DNA of 18,708 nucleotides from positions 1-18,708 of the forward strand of contig JAZUJB010000057.1 of NCBI GenBank assembly GCA_045642545.1, read 5' to 3'. A program made the translations under genes and the position numbers. Under the pieces are notes generated by a model, which saw only the letters and a program-made list of their open reading frames with translations, searched no databases and was not told the DNA's origin. How positions within the stretch are numbered: the stretch's first letter is position 1; each line of letters opens with the position of its first letter. Source of the DNA: F23-B02 sp045642545 (lineage in GTDB: Bacteria; Bacillota; Clostridia; Oscillospirales; Oscillospiraceae). This document shows, piece by piece, positions 6,220 through 13,958 of this stretch.

Positions 6220-7010
6220 CAGATGTCCTTGAACTCAGCCATAATAGAATCAAGGTCGAACTCTTCCTTGACGGGAGCAGCCTTCTTCGGTGCTGCCTTG
6301 GGCGCGGTGGGCTTTACGGCTTCGGCGGGCTTTTTGGCAGGCTCCTCAGCGGGCTTGTGAAGGTCGTTTTTGAACTTTGCCCACAGCTCATCATCGCTTA
6401 CGGGCTCGTCGTCGGGAACAAGTCTGGTTGCGGTTTCGGGGAAATCAGGCTCGGCACTCTCGATGCCGGCAACGGAAATCTCCTCGTCACTTGCAGGCTC
6501 CTCGGTCTCCTCTGCGACCTCCTCGACCTCAATATCCTCGTCCTCGTCGTCCTCAAGCTCTCTCTCGGTGGTGAACAGAGCAACGATGAACAGAATGCAG
6601 GCGAGAACAAGCACGATGTCCGCAACATTGAAGATTGCGAAATTCATAAACTGCAGCTTGAACATATCGACAACATAGCCGTACAGCAGGCGGTCGATGC
6701 AGTTGCCGACCGCGCCTGCCATTGCAAGCACGATGCACCAGTTTGCAAAGCCGGACTTGAATACCTTCTTTGCAAGCAGCACGATGACCGCAATGATAAA
6801 CAGCGCCGCAATGCCGAGGAAAAGCCAGCGTGCAAACGGAGCGTTGCTGAGCATACCGAAGGCGGCACCGCTGTTATGAATGTTGACAAGCTTTACAACA
6901 CCGGGGATAAGACCTATCTCACCGGTGGAGAGCGTGATATTGACGGTGACCCAGTACTTGAGCCACTGGTCCGCAACGAGAACGATTGCGGCAATAATAG
7001 CGTACAGCAT
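6219..7010 (-). CDS. lspA: Lipoprotein signal peptidase with a long cytoplasmic C-terminal tail
   Basis: A 263-residue protein whose first 150 residues are a standard signal peptidase II, which cleaves prolipoproteins before the lipidated Cys. There are four hydrophobic helices. The catalytic aspartates are Asp115 in GYVVDMF and Asp131 in FNVAD; GNCIDR (102-107 region) and NSGAAFGML (46-54) are also conserved. The usual family length is 150-170. Here an extra segment of about 110 residues follows: an acidic run (ELEDDEDEDIEVEEVAEETE), a short motif DELWAKFKNDL, an Ala/Pro/Lys-rich linker, and a final EFDLDSIMAEFKDI. With both termini expected in the cytoplasm, the tail should be cytoplasmic. 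A promoter lies upstream and rluD overlaps downstream. The start at 7010 has GAGG 8 bases upstream. Confidence 0.95.
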   Translation of the reverse strand: MLYAIIAAIVLVADQWLKYWVTVNITLSTGEIGLIPGVVKLVNIHNSGAAFGMLSNAPFARWLFLGIAALFIIAVIVLLAKKVFKSGFANWCIVLAMAGAVGNCIDRLLYGYVVDMFKLQFMNFAIFNVADIVLVLACILFIVALFTTERELEDDEDEDIEVEEVAEETEEPASDEEISVAGIESAEPDFPETATRLVPDDEPVSDDELWAKFKNDLHKPAEEPAKKPAEAVKPTAPKAAPKKAAPVKEEFDLDSIMAEFKDI

Positions 7011-7055
7011 ATTTTTATCCTCACTGTGTGGGTTTTTACAAATATCTTACACTCT

Positions 7056-7084
7056 ATTTTGCACTAAAAACCCGAAATCGTCAA
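7056..7084 (-). promoter_or_regulatory. Predicted promoter for lspA-rluD
   Basis: Minus strand TTGACG (7079-7084), a 17-base spacer, and CAAAAT (7056-7061), about 45 bases before the lspA start. It lies just after the hairpin that follows ileS, so lspA-rluD can be transcribed independently of the upstream array. Confidence 0.5.
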
Positions 7085-7085
7085 T

Positions 7086-7108
7086 AGGGACCGGTAAAAC
7101 CGGTCCCT
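7086..7108 (-). terminator. Strong hairpin after ileS, weak or partial terminator
   Basis: AGGGACCGGT (7086-7095) pairs perfectly with ACCGGTCCCT (7099-7108) around a 3-base loop, 11 bases after the ileS stop. On the minus strand the sequence after it is ATTGACG, with no T tract. Termination may be partial, or the hairpin may protect the mRNA 3' end. Confidence 0.55.
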
Positions 7109-7119
7109 TATAAAGCGGA

Positions 7120-9918
7120 TTAAAGCTTTGCGACAACCGCTGCACAGCGCGGGCAGAGCTCGGTTTCGGGGTCTGCCTTTGTAGAGTGCATCCAGCAGCG
7201 CGGGCACTTTGTGCCTGCTGCTTCCTTGACGGAAACGGTGATGCCGGTGTTGTTTGCGCCGATGCCGGTAACGGCCTCAGCGTCGTCTGCCTCGTCCTCA
7301 GCGATGAGGCACTCGGAAACGATGAGAAGCTCGGCAAGGTTCATGTCGGAAATCTTTTCGACAACTGCCTTGCTCTCGCCCTTTGCGCGGATGGTAACTG
7401 CTGCCTCGAGGGACTTGCCGATGCGCTTGTCTGCGCGGGCTGCCTCGAGAACGCCGTTGACATCGTTTCTGACGGAGATGAGTGCGTCCCACTTTGCCAT
7501 TTCAGCCTCGTCGAGTGCGTACTCGGTGAATGCCTTGTTCATGGTGTTGAGGACAACATTGCGCTCGTCGTCGCCCTCGCGGTGAGGCATTGCAAGCCAG
7601 ATTTCATCGCAGGTGAAGGCGAGGATGGGTGCGAACATCTTGGTCAGGGTATCGAGAATGAGGTACAGAGCGGTCTGTGCGCTGCGGCGCTTGAGGCCGT
7701 TGCGCTCCTCGCAGTACAGTCTGTCCTTGATGATGTCGAGGTAGAAGTTTGAAAGCTCAACAACGCAGAAATCGTTGATGAGGTGGGAAACTACATGGAA
7801 CTCGTAGTTGTTGTAGGCTGCTGCGACCTTCTCAATGAGAGCGTTCAGGCGGGTGATTGCCCACTTGTCGAGTGCTTCCATCTCCTCGGGCTTTACGAGG
7901 TTTGTTGCGTCGAAGCCGTCGAGGTTGCCGAGGCAGTAGCGAGCGGTGTTGCGGAACTTGAGGTAGTTCTGGGAAAGCTGCTTGAAGATTTCCTTGGAGC
8001 AGCGTACATCGACATGGTAGTCGGCGGAGCGTGCCCACAGACGAATCATATCAGCGCCGAAGTCCTTGATGAGGTCAGCGGGGTCAACGCCGTTGCCGAG
8101 GGACTTGTGCATTGCCTTGCCCTCGCCGTCAACGGTCCAGCCGTGAGTGAGGCATTCCTGGTAGGGTGCGCCCTTGCCGAATGCGCCGACAGCTACGAGC
8201 AGAGATGACTGGAACCAGCCGCGGTACTGGTCGCCGCCCTCAATGTACATGGTTGCGGGCCAGAAGTTCTGGTCGTGCTTCATTGCGGCGTAGTGGGTGG
8301 AGCCGGAGTCGAACCAGCCGTCAAGAGTGTCGGTTTCCTTGGTGAAGTGGATGCCGCCGCAGTGGGGGCACTTGAAGGCCTTGGGCAGAAGCTCCTCGGC
8401 TTCCATTTCAAACCATGCGTTGGAGCCCTTCTCCTCGAAGATGGAGGCAACGGACTCGATGCTGTCCTCGGTGCAGACGGGCTTGCCGCAGTCGGAGCAG
8501 TAGAATACGGGAATGGGGAGACCCCAGCGGCGCTGACGGGAGATGCACCAGTCTGCGCGCTCGCGAATCATTGCGCCCATGCGCTCCTTGCCCCATGCGG
8601 GCAGCCAGCGGACATCCTCGCAGGCAGCAACTGCCGCATCCTTGAAGCCGTCAACGGAGCAGAACCACTGCGGAGTTGCGCGGAAGATGATGGGGTGCTT
8701 GCAGCGCCAGCAGTGCGGGTAGCTGTGGATGATATTTTCGGAAGCGAACAGGAAGCCGCTTTCCTTGAGGTCGTTGAGAATGATGGGGTTGGATTCCTCG
8801 GTCTTGAGACCTGCGTACTTGCCTGCGTAATCGGTGTGGCGGCCGCGGTCGTCAACGGGAACTACCATATCCATGCCGTAGCGCTTGCAGGTCATGTAGT
8901 CATCTGCGCCGAAGCCGGGTGCGGTGTGGACACAGCCCGTACCGGAGTCCATGGTGACATAGTCGGCAAGCAGCAGACGGGAGGTCTTGGGCAGGAAGGG
9001 ATGGTCTGCGAGCATATTCTCGTAGAAGCTGCCGGAATGGGTTTCGACGATTTCGTATTCCTCGAAGCCGCCGACGGTCATAACCTTCTTGACCAGTGCC
9101 TCTGCCATGATGTACATCTCGCCGTTGGGAGCCTTGACGACTGCGTAGCTCTCATTGGGATGCAGAGCGATTGCGAGGTTGCCGGGCAGAGTCCAGATGG
9201 TGGTTGTCCAGATGACGAAGAACAGCTTGCTGTGGTCGAGGTGAGAAAGCTTGCCGAGGTCATCGTTCATCGGGAACTTGACATATACGGTGGTGCAGGG
9301 GTCGTCCTGATATTCAATCTCAGCCTCTGCAAGTGCGGTCTCGTCGTGTGCGCACCAGTAGACGGGCTTGAGGCCCTTGTAGATGTGGCCGTTTGCGTAC
9401 ATCTTGCCGAATACGCGGACCTCTTCAGCCTCGAAGCTCTTGTTCATGGTCTTGTAGGGATGCTCCCAGTCACCGATAACGCCGAGGCGCTTGAAGCCCT
9501 CCATCTGAATGCCGATGTACTTCTCTGCATATGCCTGGCAGGCGGAACGGAAGTCGGCGATGCTCATTGCCTTGTGGTTGAGCTTCTGCTCCTTGATGAT
9601 TGCAGACTCGATGGGCATACCGTGGTTATCCCAGCCGGGAATGTACGGAGTGTAGTAGCCGCGCATTGCGTAGGAGCGGGTGATGAAGTCCTTGAGGGTC
9701 TTGTTCAGCGCGTGACCCATGTGGATATTGCCGTTGGAGAACGGAGGGCCGTCGTGCAGGTTGAACAGAGGCTTGCCCTCGTTCTTCTTGAGCATTTCAT
9801 TATAGATATCGAGCTCCTGCCAGTGCTTGAGCATCTCGGGCTCGCGCTTGGGAAGTCCTGCGCGCATGGGGAACTCGGTCTTGGGCAGATTCAGTGTGTA
9901 GTCATATTTCTGTGCCAT
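7120..9918 (-). CDS. ileS: Isoleucyl-tRNA synthetase
   Basis: A 932-residue class I synthetase that charges tRNA-Ile in the cytoplasm; normal length. The HIGH-type motif is HMGH (66-69) in PPFSNGNIHMGHALNK. The editing domain includes DSGTGCVHTAPGFGADDY. GWFDSGSTHYA and the sequence GKAMHKSLGNGVDP near residue 600 stand at the KMSKS position. A C-terminal zinc knuckle CPRC...CPRC occupies residues 905-925, supporting the bacterial zinc-bearing type. The ATG at 9918 follows AAGGAGA with a 9-base spacer. It follows divIVA after 85 bases in the usual Firmicutes order divIVA-ileS-lspA. No T-box antiterminator (GGTGGNACCGCG type) is visible in that gap, so the common isoleucine-starvation control is absent here. 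The KMSKS position reads AMHKS, discussed among the findings. Confidence 0.97.
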   Translation of the reverse strand: MAQKYDYTLNLPKTEFPMRAGLPKREPEMLKHWQELDIYNEMLKKNEGKPLFNLHDGPPFSNGNIHMGHALNKTLKDFITRSYAMRGYYTPYIPGWDNHGMPIESAIIKEQKLNHKAMSIADFRSACQAYAEKYIGIQMEGFKRLGVIGDWEHPYKTMNKSFEAEEVRVFGKMYANGHIYKGLKPVYWCAHDETALAEAEIEYQDDPCTTVYVKFPMNDDLGKLSHLDHSKLFFVIWTTTIWTLPGNLAIALHPNESYAVVKAPNGEMYIMAEALVKKVMTVGGFEEYEIVETHSGSFYENMLADHPFLPKTSRLLLADYVTMDSGTGCVHTAPGFGADDYMTCKRYGMDMVVPVDDRGRHTDYAGKYAGLKTEESNPIILNDLKESGFLFASENIIHSYPHCWRCKHPIIFRATPQWFCSVDGFKDAAVAACEDVRWLPAWGKERMGAMIRERADWCISRQRRWGLPIPVFYCSDCGKPVCTEDSIESVASIFEEKGSNAWFEMEAEELLPKAFKCPHCGGIHFTKETDTLDGWFDSGSTHYAAMKHDQNFWPATMYIEGGDQYRGWFQSSLLVAVGAFGKGAPYQECLTHGWTVDGEGKAMHKSLGNGVDPADLIKDFGADMIRLWARSADYHVDVRCSKEIFKQLSQNYLKFRNTARYCLGNLDGFDATNLVKPEEMEALDKWAITRLNALIEKVAAAYNNYEFHVVSHLINDFCVVELSNFYLDIIKDRLYCEERNGLKRRSAQTALYLILDTLTKMFAPILAFTCDEIWLAMPHREGDDERNVVLNTMNKAFTEYALDEAEMAKWDALISVRNDVNGVLEAARADKRIGKSLEAAVTIRAKGESKAVVEKISDMNLAELLIVSECLIAEDEADDAEAVTGIGANNTGITVSVKEAAGTKCPRCWMHSTKADPETELCPRCAAVVAKL

Positions 9919-9947
9919 GTTGTCTTTCTCCTTCTATATCGGTAAAT

Positions 9948-9984
9948 GCAAAGAAGCGTGCCGCTGCTGCGCACGCCTCTTTGC
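9948..9984 (-). other. Long hairpin between divIVA and ileS
   Basis: GCAAAGAAGCGTGC (9948-9961) pairs with GCACGCCTCTTTGC (9971-9984): 14 positions with one G-T, and a 9-base loop. On the minus strand it is followed by ATTTACC, not a T tract, so it looks more like an mRNA processing or stability element, or a leaky terminator, than a full stop. Confidence 0.55.
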
Positions 9985-10003
9985 CCAAAGCTTCAAATGG
10001 AAC

Positions 10004-10582
10004 TCAGTTGTCCTTTGAGAACATGAAAACCTGAGTGTTGCCGGCATCAAATGCTGAGGGCTCGGCGGCAGGTGCGTTGTTCTCTGCAGGTATTCGTGCC
10101 TCTTCCTTTTCAGCGGCGGGAAGCTTGGTGGCGGCAGTGATGGTGTCGAGGTTGTTCAGCTGCTTTACGCAGAGGTCGCGTACGGATTCGAGGAACTTTG
10201 CGGAGGCAATCTTAGCTGCCTGCAGACGGTTTTCCTCAAGTGCAATGCGCTCGTCAATACCGCCGAGAATGGCTGCTGCCTTGTTCTCTGCCTCGGAGAC
10301 GATGCTTGCAGCGCGTGCGCGTGCGTCGTTCTCAATCTGAACGCTCAGCTTCTGAGCGGAGAGAATGGAACGGTTGACTGCGTCCTCACTGTTGCGGTAC
10401 TCTTCGATTTTCTCAACAAGAACCTTCATCTTGCCCTTGAGTGCGTTGTTCTCCTTCTGGAGTGCCTCGAACTCGTCGGCGAGAATGTCAAGGTAATCGT
10501 CAACGGTGCCCATGTCGTAGCCACCGAGAACGGCTCTTGCCTTATCAAAGCTCTTTTCACGAATATCCTGATGAGTAATCAT
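10004..10582 (-). CDS. divIVA: DivIVA-family cell division/polarity protein
   Basis: A 192-residue cytoplasmic coiled-coil protein that binds curved membrane at poles and septa. The N-terminal lipid-binding region ITHQDIREKSFDKARAVLGG is followed by the conserved YDMGTVDDYLDILADEFEAL, then coiled-coil segments (KENNALKGKMKVLVEKIEEY; QIENDARARAASIVSEAENK). The tail is Ala/Glu/Pro-rich and ends in the hydrophobic FMFSK. The frame is open to a GTG at 10594, but that codon lies in the ribosome site AAAGGTGG; ATG at 10582 follows it by 8 bases and is the proper start. It lies between sepF and ileS as in most Firmicutes, although ylmG and ylmH, which often intervene after sepF, are missing here. 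Confidence 0.93.
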   Translation of the reverse strand: MITHQDIREKSFDKARAVLGGYDMGTVDDYLDILADEFEALQKENNALKGKMKVLVEKIEEYRNSEDAVNRSILSAQKLSVQIENDARARAASIVSEAENKAAAILGGIDERIALEENRLQAAKIASAKFLESVRDLCVKQLNNLDTITAATKLPAAEKEEARIPAENNAPAAEPSAFDAGNTQVFMFSKDN

Positions 10583-10670
10583 ATCTAAATCCACCTTTCA
10601 TGATTGTGGAGCGGGCCTGCTGAGAGGTGCTTGCTCCGGGGGAAGTCTGCGGTTTTGTTTGTATATCGGC

Positions 10671-11153
10671 TCAGAAATAAATTCCTGCGCTTTCGAGGTC
10701 GGGAACACCGTCGCCCACGAGGTCGATGTTGGTCGGTGTCAGCACATATGCCTGTGCGGATATGCGCATAATCTTGCCGCCGAGTGCGTAAACAACGCCG
10801 GACAGGAAGTCGATGAGGCGGCGTGCGGTTTCGCTGTCTGCCTTTTCGACATTCATAAGCACCGCGCGGCGGTCCTTGAGGTTATCTGCAATCTCTGCGG
10901 CCTCACCGAAATCGGTGGGGTTCATGAGAATGAGTCTGGTCTTGCCCTTTTCGCCTGCGGGAGTGTAGCTGGGAGCGGCCTTTGCCTCGCGTCTTGAGAA
11001 AACGCTTGCCTTTGCCTTGGGCTCGGTGTACTCCTCCTCTACGGGCTCGGGAATATCTTCGAAAGCGGCAGTTTCTTCTACGCTTGCTTCATTTTCCATA
11101 TATTCGTCATCGTAAGCACGCATTGCGTTTTTGAAATTTTCCAGAAATGCCAT
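10671..11153 (-). CDS. sepF: SepF, FtsZ-associated division protein
   Basis: A 160-residue protein (family about 150) that polymerises into rings, bundles FtsZ and tethers it to the membrane. The N-terminal segment MAFLENFKNAMRAYDDEYME can form the amphipathic membrane-binding helix. An acidic linker rich in Glu/Ala follows (residues about 21-65), then the globular SepF core from about 69: KTRLILMNPTDFGEAAEIAD, LKDRRAVLMNVEKADSETAR, RLIDFLSGVVYALGG and ISAQAYVLTPTNI. The ATG at 11153 follows GGAGG by 7 bases. It lies 17 bases after yggS, the same pairing as ylmE-ylmF in B. subtilis, so co-transcription is very likely. Confidence 0.95.
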   Translation of the reverse strand: MAFLENFKNAMRAYDDEYMENEASVEETAAFEDIPEPVEEEYTEPKAKASVFSRREAKAAPSYTPAGEKGKTRLILMNPTDFGEAAEIADNLKDRRAVLMNVEKADSETARRLIDFLSGVVYALGGKIMRISAQAYVLTPTNIDLVGDGVPDLESAGIYF

Positions 11154-11170
11154 GACATATCCTCCGTGTG

Positions 11171-11872
11171 TTATTTGAGAGCATAGTTTCTCGCGCCGAA
11201 GATGCCCGTGCCGACACGGACGAGGTTTGCGCCCTCTTCAATGGCGACCTCATAATCGGCGCTCATGCCCATTGACAGAAAAGTCATATAGTTATTATCG
11301 TATTTTTTTCTCTCAATGTCAATAAAAAGCTGTTTCATACGGCGAAAATATGCTCTGTTTTCCTCGGAATTTTCACAAATCGGGGGGATTGCCATCAGTC
11401 CGAGCACCCTTATGCCGCTCAGATTTGCCAATGCGGGCATTGCCGCGTCCAGCTCCTCGGGCGCAAAACCCGATTTTGCCTCCTCGCCGCCGATGTTGAC
11501 CTCGAGCAGAATATCCTGCACGATGCCCAGCGACTGAGCCTTTTTGCTGATGACCTCGGCAAGCTCGACAGAGTCAACCGAGTGAATAAGCTCTACCTTG
11601 CCTACGATGTATTTCACCTTGTTTTTCTGCAGATGACCGATGAAGTGCAGAGGGCAGCCCTCGTAAGCGCCCTGCCCGAGCTTTTCGGTCAGCTCCTGCA
11701 CGCGGTTTTCGCCGCAGATGTCAACACCTGCCGCAATCGCCTCGCGCACGCGGTCGGCATCGTTCATCTTGGTTGCCGCGACGAGCTTAATCTCGTCGGG
11801 GCTTCTTCCGCAGCGTATTGCGGCTGCGGCAATGTTTTCCTTTACCTGCTTGACATTATCGGCAATACTCAT
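11171..11872 (-). CDS. yggS: YggS/YlmE-family pyridoxal phosphate homeostasis protein
   Basis: A 233-residue PLP-binding TIM-barrel protein with no known catalytic activity; the family keeps B6 vitamers and amino-acid pools balanced. The PLP-binding lysine is Lys35 in LVAATKMN. Other landmarks are GENRVQEL, HFIGHLQKNKVK, LLEVNIGGEEAKSGF, LGLMAIPP, the conserved LSMGMSADYEVAIEEG, and a C-terminal RVGTGIFGARNY that shapes the phosphate site. Length fits the family (about 230). Upstream AGG/GAAAG is a weaker ribosome site than its neighbours have. It lies 26 bases after the HlyD-like gene and 17 before sepF. The yggS-sepF neighbourhood is conserved across Firmicutes and actinobacteria. Confidence 0.95.
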   Translation of the reverse strand: MSIADNVKQVKENIAAAAIRCGRSPDEIKLVAATKMNDADRVREAIAAGVDICGENRVQELTEKLGQGAYEGCPLHFIGHLQKNKVKYIVGKVELIHSVDSVELAEVISKKAQSLGIVQDILLEVNIGGEEAKSGFAPEELDAAMPALANLSGIRVLGLMAIPPICENSEENRAYFRRMKQLFIDIERKKYDNNYMTFLSMGMSADYEVAIEEGANLVRVGTGIFGARNYALK

Positions 11873-11898
11873 ATCTTTCTAACCTGCCTTGGAATTTT

Positions 11899-12732
11899 TT
11901 ATCTGCATATAAGCATACCCTCGCGGAGAGTGTCCTCTTTCGCGAGGCAGTAATCGTCTGCTTCGTAAATAATCTCAACGGGAGTTTTTTCGCTCAGTCC
12001 CGCTCGGAGCGTGTACACATAGTATCCGTTTTCATCACTGTGCAGTACCTCGTACGGAATTTTAATTCCGCTTGTGTCGGCAAGGTGCAGCGCCGCTTCG
12101 GTGTGTCGGGTGCTGAGCATCGCATCAAGCCCCTGATGAACCCTCACGCTCACGCGAGTGCCGTCAATTTCCGTTATCTGAGCGGGATACTCGTCAAAAA
12201 CGGTGAGCGTCAGCCGCTGACCCTCGTACAGCTGCGAGGTGTCGCTCAAATCGGCGACAAAAAGCCAGCCGTTTGCGACTATTCTGCCCACGGCGTTTTC
12301 GGGAATGCTCGGCGTGAAGCCGTCGAGCGTGTCCGCGCCTGCCGTCTCCCAGCCGTCAAGCTCGGTGCTGAAAAAGCCGCCGCAGGGCGCGCTCACGCAG
12401 CCGCGCATTTTCCCGGGCGCAGTGCCGTTGTGCGCATCGAGATAGCTGAGGTAATCCTCCAAAGCGTCCTCGCTTACGCACACAATGCTGCCGCCCTTGA
12501 CGCGCTCGCCCTCCGAGGCTGCAAAGTACGCAGCCTCGAAAGGGCAGATGACATATTCCTCCTCGCGCAGCACCGTGCCCTCGGCGTGAACGGTGCGCGA
12601 TACGGTTACCCTCACAGCCTCGATAGTCTCGGGCGCGTCTGCCGATTCGGCAAACGCCGCGGCGCAGTATGCCGCAAGCGCAAGAAAAATCGCTGCCGCG
12701 ACATAGCGCAGATAGGAGCTGCCCCTGCTCAT
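11899..12732 (-). CDS. HlyD-like membrane-anchored protein of the division-gene cluster
   Basis: A 277-residue protein with one N-terminal transmembrane helix (about 9-29, YVAAAIFLALAAYCAAAFA) and an extracytoplasmic domain. Segments RTVHAEGTVLREEEYVICPF, VKGGSIVCV and the later GRIVANGWLFVADLSDTSQLYEGQRLTLTVFDEYPAQITEI resemble the biotinyl/lipoyl-like hairpin and beta-barrel of HlyD-type adaptor proteins. The match is by pattern, not by a diagnostic residue. HlyD-like genes next to yggS-sepF occur in other Clostridia, so a role at the cell envelope or division site rather than in an exporter is plausible; no ABC transporter or efflux gene adjoins. Its ATG overlaps the hfq stop by one base (TGATG), which implies translational coupling to hfq. 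Confidence 0.75.
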   Translation of the reverse strand: MSRGSSYLRYVAAAIFLALAAYCAAAFAESADAPETIEAVRVTVSRTVHAEGTVLREEEYVICPFEAAYFAASEGERVKGGSIVCVSEDALEDYLSYLDAHNGTAPGKMRGCVSAPCGGFFSTELDGWETAGADTLDGFTPSIPENAVGRIVANGWLFVADLSDTSQLYEGQRLTLTVFDEYPAQITEIDGTRVSVRVHQGLDAMLSTRHTEAALHLADTSGIKIPYEVLHSDENGYYVYTLRAGLSEKTPVEIIYEADDYCLAKEDTLREGMLICR

Positions 12733-12959
12733 CAGTCCTCGGACATAAAGTCGACGGGCTTCGGCGGTATGATGGTCGAAATCGCGTGCTTGTAGATAAG
12801 CTGCTGCTTGCCGTCGGAGTCGAGAATCACGGTGAAGCCGTCATAGGCGCGGATAATGCCGTGCATCTGAAAGCCGTTCATAAGAAAAACCGTGAGGCTG
12901 ACCTTGTCCTTGCGTACCTGATTGAGAAATGCGTCCTGTAAATTCTGTGTCTTCTGCAT
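12732..12959 (-). CDS. hfq: RNA chaperone Hfq
   Basis: A 75-residue Sm-like protein forming hexameric rings that bind sRNAs and A/U-rich mRNA. Sm1 is visible as VSLTVFLMNGFQMHGIIRAYDGFTVIL, preceded by QNLQDAFLNQVRKDK, the usual QDxFLNxxR start. Sm2 is YKHAISTIIP, with the conserved KHAIST uridine-binding loop. The open frame extends to 13010 but ATG at 12959 is the start: AGGAG lies 8 bases upstream, and family N-termini begin at this point. There is the typical short tail of Gram-positive Hfq (about 8 residues after the core). It lies 47 bases downstream of miaA, the conserved miaA-hfq order, and overlaps the next gene by one base. Confidence 0.96.
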   Translation of the reverse strand: MQKTQNLQDAFLNQVRKDKVSLTVFLMNGFQMHGIIRAYDGFTVILDSDGKQQLIYKHAISTIIPPKPVDFMSED

Positions 12960-13006
12960 AGATAACACTCCTGTATATGTATTTCGCCCTTTGAAGGGCA
13001 GAAACA

Positions 13007-13948
13007 TCATATACCGCGGGAGTGTAAAAATTCGGTCGAAACGCGTCGCGCTTCATTAAAATCGGGCGAGCTTCCCCAGCGTATCCACATAAGCTCGCTG
13101 CTTCTGCGCAGCCATGTAAGCTGACGCTTTGCGTAGCGGCGGCTTTCGCGCTTTATCTGCTCAATCGCCTCGTCCTTTGTAATCTCGCCTCTTAAATATG
13201 CGGCAGGCTCCTTGTAGCCTATCGCCTGCATTGCGGTGCAGCTTTCGGAAAGTCCCGAGTCAAGAAGTGATTGCACCTCATCGAAAAGTCCCTGCTCGAC
13301 CATGATGTCAACGCGGCGGTCAATGCGCTCGTAAAGCTTTGCTCTGTCCTCAAAGCAGAGGGCAATCTGCGCAGCCTCGTAGCGCGGCGGTATCTGCTGC
13401 GTTTCAAGGTCGTGCTGAGTTATAGTCTTGCCCGTGAGTCTGTAAACCTCAATGGCGCGGATTATTCTGCGTCTGTCGGACGGGTGCAGCTTATCAGCGC
13501 GCTCGGGGTCAAATTCACGCAGCATTTCGAGCATTTTCTCGCCGCCTATCTCGTCATACAAAGCATCAAGCTCTGCGCGCAATGCGCCGTCGGACTCGTT
13601 TTCCGCAAAGTCGCGGCCCGATATAAGCGAGTCGATGTATAAATTCGTGCCGCCTGCTATTATGGGCAGCTTGCCGCGCGAGAGAATGTCCTCAATGCAC
13701 GCGGCCGCGTCCTCAACATAGCGCGCGACGGAGTAATTTTCGTCAGGCTCCGCGACATCAATCATGTGGTGCGGCACGACCTCGGCCTCCTCGGGCGTTA
13801 CCTTTGCGGTGCCAATGTCCATGCGCTTGTAAAGCTGCATCGAGTCGGCGGAAACAATCTCACCGTCAAACTCGTGCGCGAGCGCAACGGCAAGCTTCGT
13901 TTTGCCCGTTGCCGTCGGGCCTGTTATTACAACTACTTTTGCCGGCAT
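13007..13948 (-). CDS. miaA: tRNA dimethylallyltransferase
   Basis: A 313-residue enzyme that transfers the dimethylallyl group from DMAPP to A37 of tRNAs reading UNN codons; MiaB, encoded at 15942-17357, then methylthiolates the product. The P-loop GPTATGKT is at residues 10-17. It is followed by VSADSMQLYKRMDIGTAK, HHMIDVAEPDENYSVARY, IIAGGTNLYIDSLISG and SDRRRIIRAIEVYRLTGK; near the end are AIGYKE and RYAKRQLTWLRR. The length is the family norm. It starts 10 bases after mutL, so the two are co-transcribed; GAGGT sits 7-11 bases upstream. Confidence 0.96.
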   Translation of the reverse strand: MPAKVVVITGPTATGKTKLAVALAHEFDGEIVSADSMQLYKRMDIGTAKVTPEEAEVVPHHMIDVAEPDENYSVARYVEDAAACIEDILSRGKLPIIAGGTNLYIDSLISGRDFAENESDGALRAELDALYDEIGGEKMLEMLREFDPERADKLHPSDRRRIIRAIEVYRLTGKTITQHDLETQQIPPRYEAAQIALCFEDRAKLYERIDRRVDIMVEQGLFDEVQSLLDSGLSESCTAMQAIGYKEPAAYLRGEITKDEAIEQIKRESRRYAKRQLTWLRRSSELMWIRWGSSPDFNEARRVSTEFLHSRGI

Positions 13949-13958
13949 ATATAAAACC

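Noticed and set aside
8275..9945. A 556-codon plus-strand open frame opposite ileS
   Set aside because: The translation is rich in Val, Gly, Ala and Cys with no recognisable domain, and it lies wholly antisense to ileS, whose motifs are intact.
9948..9984. Hairpin before ileS as a T-box antiterminator
   Set aside because: The T-box sequence and specifier-loop structures are absent and the gap is too short for a leader of that kind.
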